Origin: an uncultured Collinsella sp. | Lineage (GTDB): Bacteria; Actinomycetota; Coriobacteriia; Coriobacteriales; Coriobacteriaceae | Reading direction: 5' to 3' | Length of the DNA: 8,850 nucleotides | Assembly: GCA_900548935.1 (NCBI GenBank) | Contig: URMR01000074.1 | Coordinates: forward strand, 1-8,850 | Shown here: piece by piece, positions 5,697 through 8,850 of the stretch | How positions within the stretch are numbered: position 1 is the first letter of the stretch | Layout of the letters: each line of letters opens with the position of its first letter | Notes under the pieces: generated by a model | What the model saw: only the letters and a program-made list of their open reading frames with translations | The model's database searches: none | Told to the model about the DNA's origin: nothing | Translations under genes and position numbers: made by a program

Positions 5697-7100
5697 TTAG
5701 AAGTCGGCGTTGCCCACGGTGCGCGGGTGCGGCAGGACGTCGCGGATGTTACCCACGCCGGTGAGGTACATCACCAAACGCTCGAAGCCCAGGCCGTAGC
5801 CGGCATGCTTGCAGGAGCCATAGCGACGCAGGTCCAGATAGTACTTGTACTGCTCGGGATTCATACCCAGGTCCTTGATGCGGGCCTCGAGCAGATCCAG
5901 GCGCTCCTCGCGCTGGGAGCCACCGATGATCTCGCCGATGCCCGGCACCAGGCAGTCGGCGGCGGCGACGGTCTTGCCGTCCTCGTTCATGCGCATGTAG
6001 AACGCCTTGATTTCGGCCGGGTAGTCGGTCACAAAAGTCGGTCGCTTAAAGTGTTCCTCGGTCAGGAAGCGCTCGTGCTCGGTTTGCAGGTCGATGCCCC
6101 AGCTCACGGGGTAGTCGAACTTGTGACCGGCGGCGACGGCCTGCTCCAGGATTTCGACGGCCTCGGTATAGGTGACGCGGGCAAAGTCGGAGTTGGCGAC
6201 ATGGTCCAGGCGCTTGAGCAGACCCTTGTCCACAAACTTGTTGAGCATATTGAGCTCGTTGGGGCAGGTTGCCATGACGTCCTTGAGGACATACTTGAGC
6301 ATGGCCTCGGCGTTATCCATGTAGTCGTTCAGGTCGGCAAAGGCCATCTCGGGCTCGATCATCCAAAACTCGGCGGCGTGGCGCGTGGTGTTGGAGTTCT
6401 CGGCACGGAAGGTGGGGCCAAAGGTGTACACGTCGCCAAAGGCCATGGCGAAGTTCTCGGCGTTGAGCTGTCCGGATACGGTAAGGCTCGCGTGCTTGCC
6501 AAAGAAGTCCTGGCTCCAGTCGACCTCGCCGGACTCGGTGAGGGGCGGATTTTTGGGGTCGAGCGTGGTCACGCGGAACATCTCGCCGGCGCCCTCGCAG
6601 TCACTCGTGGTGATGATGGGGGTGTTGACGTAGACAAAGCCCTGCTCCTGGAAGAAGCGGTGAATGGCGGCTGCGGCAACGGAGCGGATGCGGAACACGG
6701 CGCGGAACAGGTTGGTGCGCGGACGCAGGTGCTGCTGGGTGCGCAGGAACTCGACGGTGGCGCGCTTCTTCTGCAGCGGGTAATCCGGAGCGCTGACGCC
6801 CTCGACCTCGATGGAGGTGGCAGAAAGCTCGAAGGGCTGGGGCGCATCGGGGGTCAGCTTGACGGTGCCGGTGCAGATGAGGGCGGCCGAGACATTTTGG
6901 TGAGCGATCTCGTCGTAGTTGTCGAGCGCCTCGCGGTTCATGACGACCTGCAGGTCGCGGAAGCAGCTGCCGTCGTTGAGCGTAACGAAGCCAAAGTTCT
7001 TCATGTCGCGGACGGACTTGACCCAGCCGGCGACGGTGACGGTTTGGCCGCCGAGCGACTCGGCATCGGCATAGAGCTGCGCGATTTTGGTGCGGTTCAC
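5697..7100 (-). CDS. asnS: Asparaginyl-tRNA synthetase
   Basis: This cytoplasmic class IIb aminoacyl-tRNA synthetase charges tRNA-Asn with asparagine using ATP. It has 467 residues, close to the usual 466. The OB-fold anticodon-binding domain (about 19-105) contains VTVAGWVKSVRDMKNFGFVTLNDGS. The catalytic core has the AsnRS signature TPIITTSDCEGAGEMF (160-175), the SGQLNAE segment, motif 2 FRAENSNTTRHAAEFWMIEPE (231-251) and motif 3 GLGFERLVMYLTG (436-448). It ends in the family-typical IRDVLPHPRTVGNADF. The start is a GTG at 7098-7100, with GGGAGG (7105-7110) four bases upstream. The longer upstream frame lacks homology and overlaps the promoter. A free-standing AsnRS means Asn-tRNA does not depend on the transamidation route. 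The gene is monocistronic, with its own promoter and terminator, and has no T-box leader. Confidence 0.98.
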   Translation of the reverse strand: MNRTKIAQLYADAESLGGQTVTVAGWVKSVRDMKNFGFVTLNDGSCFRDLQVVMNREALDNYDEIAHQNVSAALICTGTVKLTPDAPQPFELSATSIEVEGVSAPDYPLQKKRATVEFLRTQQHLRPRTNLFRAVFRIRSVAAAAIHRFFQEQGFVYVNTPIITTSDCEGAGEMFRVTTLDPKNPPLTESGEVDWSQDFFGKHASLTVSGQLNAENFAMAFGDVYTFGPTFRAENSNTTRHAAEFWMIEPEMAFADLNDYMDNAEAMLKYVLKDVMATCPNELNMLNKFVDKGLLKRLDHVANSDFARVTYTEAVEILEQAVAAGHKFDYPVSWGIDLQTEHERFLTEEHFKRPTFVTDYPAEIKAFYMRMNEDGKTVAAADCLVPGIGEIIGGSQREERLDLLEARIKDLGMNPEQYKYYLDLRRYGSCKHAGYGLGFERLVMYLTGVGNIRDVLPHPRTVGNADF

Positions 7101-7146
7101 GTATCCTCCCAGAGCGGTTGTACGGATTATTTCCAAACAGTTAACC

Positions 7147-7175
7147 ATTCTAACCCGCGAGCGGGGGCGTAGCAA
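7147..7175 (-). promoter_or_regulatory. asnS promoter
   Basis: On the minus strand, TTGCTA (7170-7175) and TAGAAT (7147-7152) are spaced by 17 bases, a good sigma-70-type pair. The spacer contains the small palindrome CCCGC-TC-GCGGG. Transcription should begin near 7140, giving a leader of about 40 bases before the GTG start. Confidence 0.55.
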
Positions 7176-7317
7176 AACGGCAGATGCGATGTATGGGCGT
7201 GGCGTGGGCGCTGCGCGGGTGACGATTATCGCTCTCGAAAAGGTTGCGCAACAATATGCCCGAAATCGCCCTTAGCCTTATCGATAGAAAAGGTAACCAG
7301 GGGAGAGGGCGGATGCC

Positions 7318-8346
7318 ATGAAATGCGGGAAATGCGGTAAGGAAAACCTCGAGGAAGCTCGGTTCTGCGCGGCGTGTGGATCGGCGCTTAATGCCGAAGA
7401 GGCGTCGCCCGAGGTGCCCAAGGCGGGATCGATGAGTCATCGGGGGCGTACGGCCGCTATTGCCGCGTTGGCCGCCGCGCTTGCGGTCTGCGGTGGCGGC
7501 GCGGGTTACTACTTTGGCGTATACCGTCCCGAACAGGACCGGATTGCGCAGGAGCAGGCGATGAAAACGGAAAAATGCGGCGTGCGCGTTGCGGTTTCGG
7601 CTGCAGGCTGGGACACCTCGGCGGGAGGAAGCCGTCTTGCCCTGCGCGTTCAAGGTAAGCCGCTGGCGGGTGAGCGCATCGACCGCGTGATGTATGTCGA
7701 CAGCACCGGCAAAGGTATCGAACTCCCTCGTGGCTCCTACGAGATTTCCGCCGTCGGCTCGCCGATTGCTGCGGACGGTACGATTTACTCGTTGCCCAAG
7801 ACAGTTGCCAAGGTCAAGATTTCGGAAAAGACCAAAAAGGGCGCAACGGTCGTCGCCTCATCCAAATATAAGTTTGAGCTTACGCCCATCGAGGCGCTCG
7901 ATGTGACCGACGACATGCTCGCTGCCGCTCGAAAGTATGCCGAAGAGGATGAGGGCGCCAAGAAGGATGGTTATAGCTACGATGTCGAGGCGCTCGTGGC
8001 TGCTGCCACCAAGCGTCGCGACGACGCCGTGTCCGCGAAGCGGGCTGCCGATGAAGCGGCGGCAAAGGCAGAGGAGGAGTGCAAGGCGGCCGAGGCGGCA
8101 GCTCAGGAGCATGCTGCCGAGGATGCCTTTGTGGCAACGGCGCGCAAGGGACTGGGCATTCCCGATGATCTTGAGGGCGTGACCTATAAGCTCTTGGGTT
8201 CGAGCTATTGGGAGGGCGCTGCCATGGAGGTCTATGCCATCCAGTTCTACAACAGCGAGGGCAAGGTCATCGCCGAGGCAGATTGCACAAAGGATGGTAT
8301 GCCTGCAACGAGCATCCATGGCTACTCGCCGGACGGCTCGTATTGA
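7318..8346 (+). CDS. Zinc-ribbon, single-pass membrane protein with external coiled-coil region (function unknown)
   Basis: This 342-residue protein has a clear architecture but no assigned role. The N-terminus is a zinc ribbon, MKCGKCGKE...FCAACG, with C3-x2-C6-x10-C17-x2-C20 (zinc_ribbon_2-like). A flexible acidic linker (23-40) and a single membrane helix (about 45-69, after HRGR) follow. This suggests the zinc ribbon is cytoplasmic and the rest external. Residues about 88-172 look beta-rich, with a GKGIELPRGSYEISAVGSPIA segment resembling a carboxypeptidase-regulatory-like or Ig-like fold. Residues about 232-276 are Ala/Glu/Lys-rich and probably coiled coil. The last 60 residues (GVTYKLLGSSYWEGAAMEVYAIQFYNSEGKVIAEA) look like a small beta domain. 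The ATG at 7318 follows a GGGGAGAGGGCGG stretch. The gene is divergent from asnS and convergent with the acyltransferase, so no operon helps. A sensor or envelope-adaptor role is only a guess. Confidence 0.88.
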   Translation: MKCGKCGKENLEEARFCAACGSALNAEEASPEVPKAGSMSHRGRTAAIAALAAALAVCGGGAGYYFGVYRPEQDRIAQEQAMKTEKCGVRVAVSAAGWDTSAGGSRLALRVQGKPLAGERIDRVMYVDSTGKGIELPRGSYEISAVGSPIAADGTIYSLPKTVAKVKISEKTKKGATVVASSKYKFELTPIEALDVTDDMLAAARKYAEEDEGAKKDGYSYDVEALVAAATKRRDDAVSAKRAADEAAAKAEEECKAAEAAAQEHAAEDAFVATARKGLGIPDDLEGVTYKLLGSSYWEGAAMEVYAIQFYNSEGKVIAEADCTKDGMPATSIHGYSPDGSY

Positions 8347-8400
8347 TGCGTTGCCGATGAGCCAACGCGCAGGAAAGCGAATGACGAAATGAGTGCAAAA

Positions 8401-8428
8401 GAGGGGCCGGAACTAATTCCGGCCCCTC
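8401..8428. terminator. Bidirectional terminator between convergent genes
   Basis: GAGGGGCCGGAA (8401-8412) and TTCCGGCCCCTC (8417-8428) form a perfect 12-bp stem with a CTAA loop. AAAA precedes it and TTT follows, so each strand gets a short T run. It lies 54 bases after the zinc-ribbon gene stop and 24 bases beyond the repaired stop of the opposing acyltransferase, so it serves both. Confidence 0.88.
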
Positions 8429-8452
8429 TTTCTGTTGCAGGGCAATCGCTGT

Positions 8453-8850
8453 TTAGTGCCCGCAGATGGCTTGGCGGATGAGGACTGCGTAGGTGTCGAT
8501 TCCCGCCTGGGTGAGGTGCGTGCCGTCGTCGACGAGGTATTCGCTGTGGCCCTCGGAGGCGCCGTTCCAGTCGATGACGCCGGCGTTGTCGTTTTGGCGC
8601 ATACGTCGCGGATCATCTGGTTGTTGCGGTCCTGCAGCTCGAGCGGCACGCGCACGGTCACAAAGTAGATGGGCTTGCCGCCCGCGGCATTGATCACGTC
8701 CTGCACCTGCTGCGGGTCGCGAATAAGGCCATTGGTGCCAAGTGCACAGATGACCACACTCGGGTCGTAGTTGGCGCTGTCCTGCGCGTAGACATCCTGG
8801 AAGGTGTAGAACTGGCGGCTCACCACGCCGTCGATGTAGGCGTTGGGAAG
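8453..8850 (-). pseudogene. SGNH-hydrolase C-terminal domain of an OatA-like O-acyltransferase, frameshifted and partial
   Basis: The gene enters from the right edge; only its C-terminal part is visible. Reading leftward it gives LPNAYIDGVVSRQF, ALGTNG, YFVTVRVPLELQDRNNQMIRDVCAK and then, after a one-base shift, NDNAGVIDWNGASEGHSEYLVDDGTHLTQAGIDTYAVLIRQAICGH and a stop. ALGTNG is the SGNH block III-type Asn motif, and DGTH supplies the catalytic Asp and His. The nucleophile Ser lies outside the window. This is the pattern of the extracellular SGNH domain fused to acyltransferase-3 membrane proteins such as OatA, which O-acetylate peptidoglycan or other envelope glycans. The shift falls at the T4 run 8592-8595 (one base missing). 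Unrepaired, the frame runs into the terminator and ends at 8413 with unrelated residues. It may be a sequencing error or true inactivation, because repair gives a perfect domain ending. Confidence 0.8.

Noticed and set aside
7101..7140. Possible T-box or amino-acid leader before asnS
   Set aside because: The leader is only about 40 bases, too short for a T-box, and no leader peptide or antiterminator is seen.
5643..7172. Long plus-strand open frame of about 509 codons opposite asnS
   Set aside because: It is exactly antisense to a certain AsnRS gene. Its protein is a low-complexity Val/Gly/Leu/Asp mix typical of the mirror frame of GC-rich codons, with no start signal or family motif.
7244..7251. 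Palindrome TTGCGCAA upstream of the zinc-ribbon gene
   Set aside because: An 8-bp palindrome is expected by chance at this scale; no repeat or promoter context supports it.
7150..7653. Minus-strand open frame of 167 codons across the asnS/zinc-ribbon gap
   Set aside because: It is Arg-rich, overlaps the asnS promoter and the zinc-ribbon N-terminus with its conserved cysteines, and has no recognisable motif.
1..8850. CRISPR array, tRNA or rRNA genes, insertion sequence or phage attachment site
   Set aside because: No regularly spaced repeats, cloverleaf, rRNA sequence, transposase or integrase was seen on either strand.

Overview
The window is moderately GC-rich, densely coded bacterial DNA. 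It carries a standard lipoprotein/permease/ATPase importer, an AsnRS, a zinc-ribbon membrane protein and the C-terminal SGNH part of an OatA-like acyltransferase. The mix of protein families, GC level and protein style fit an anaerobic gut actinobacterium of the Coriobacteriia, most like Collinsella. This is an inference from recalled protein style, not from a search.

Layout, left to right. (1) 1-1533, minus strand: a secreted 5'-nucleotidase/metallophosphatase of the UshA/YfkN type that runs off the left edge. It is broken by a frameshift at a G6 run, an in-frame TGA and a second frameshift. (2) 1556-1597: a 16-bp bidirectional hairpin terminator. (3) 1606-4500, minus strand: an ABC importer operon, transcribed as lipoprotein (3520-4500), permease (2393-3316) and ATPase (1606-2400). 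The last two genes overlap by 8 bp, and an imperfect stem-loop lies between lipoprotein and permease. The lipoprotein belongs to the TrpX-like ABC_sub_bind family. (4) 4660-5448, minus strand: a WYL-type winged-helix regulator just upstream of the importer. Dyad symmetries lie in front of both the regulator and the importer. (5) 5624-5657: a strong terminator for asnS. (6) 5697-7100, minus strand: asnS, full length from a GTG start, with a recognisable promoter. (7) 7318-8346, plus strand: an N-terminal zinc ribbon, one membrane helix and an external coiled-coil region, function unknown. (8) 8401-8428: a bidirectional terminator between convergent genes. (9) 8453-8850, minus strand: the C-terminal SGNH esterase domain of a probable cell-wall O-acetyltransferase, entering from the right edge and frameshifted by one base at a T4 run.

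How it fits together: the regulator and importer form the only plausible functional module. The regulator would respond to an unknown ligand and control uptake of an amino-acid-like or other small solute. asnS is housekeeping. The two flanking envelope genes are both broken as read. At least some of those lesions fall in homopolymers, so sequencing error must be separated from true decay. I do not see a clearly novel system here. The best leads are the two candidate operators, the REP-like terminator and the lesion pattern.
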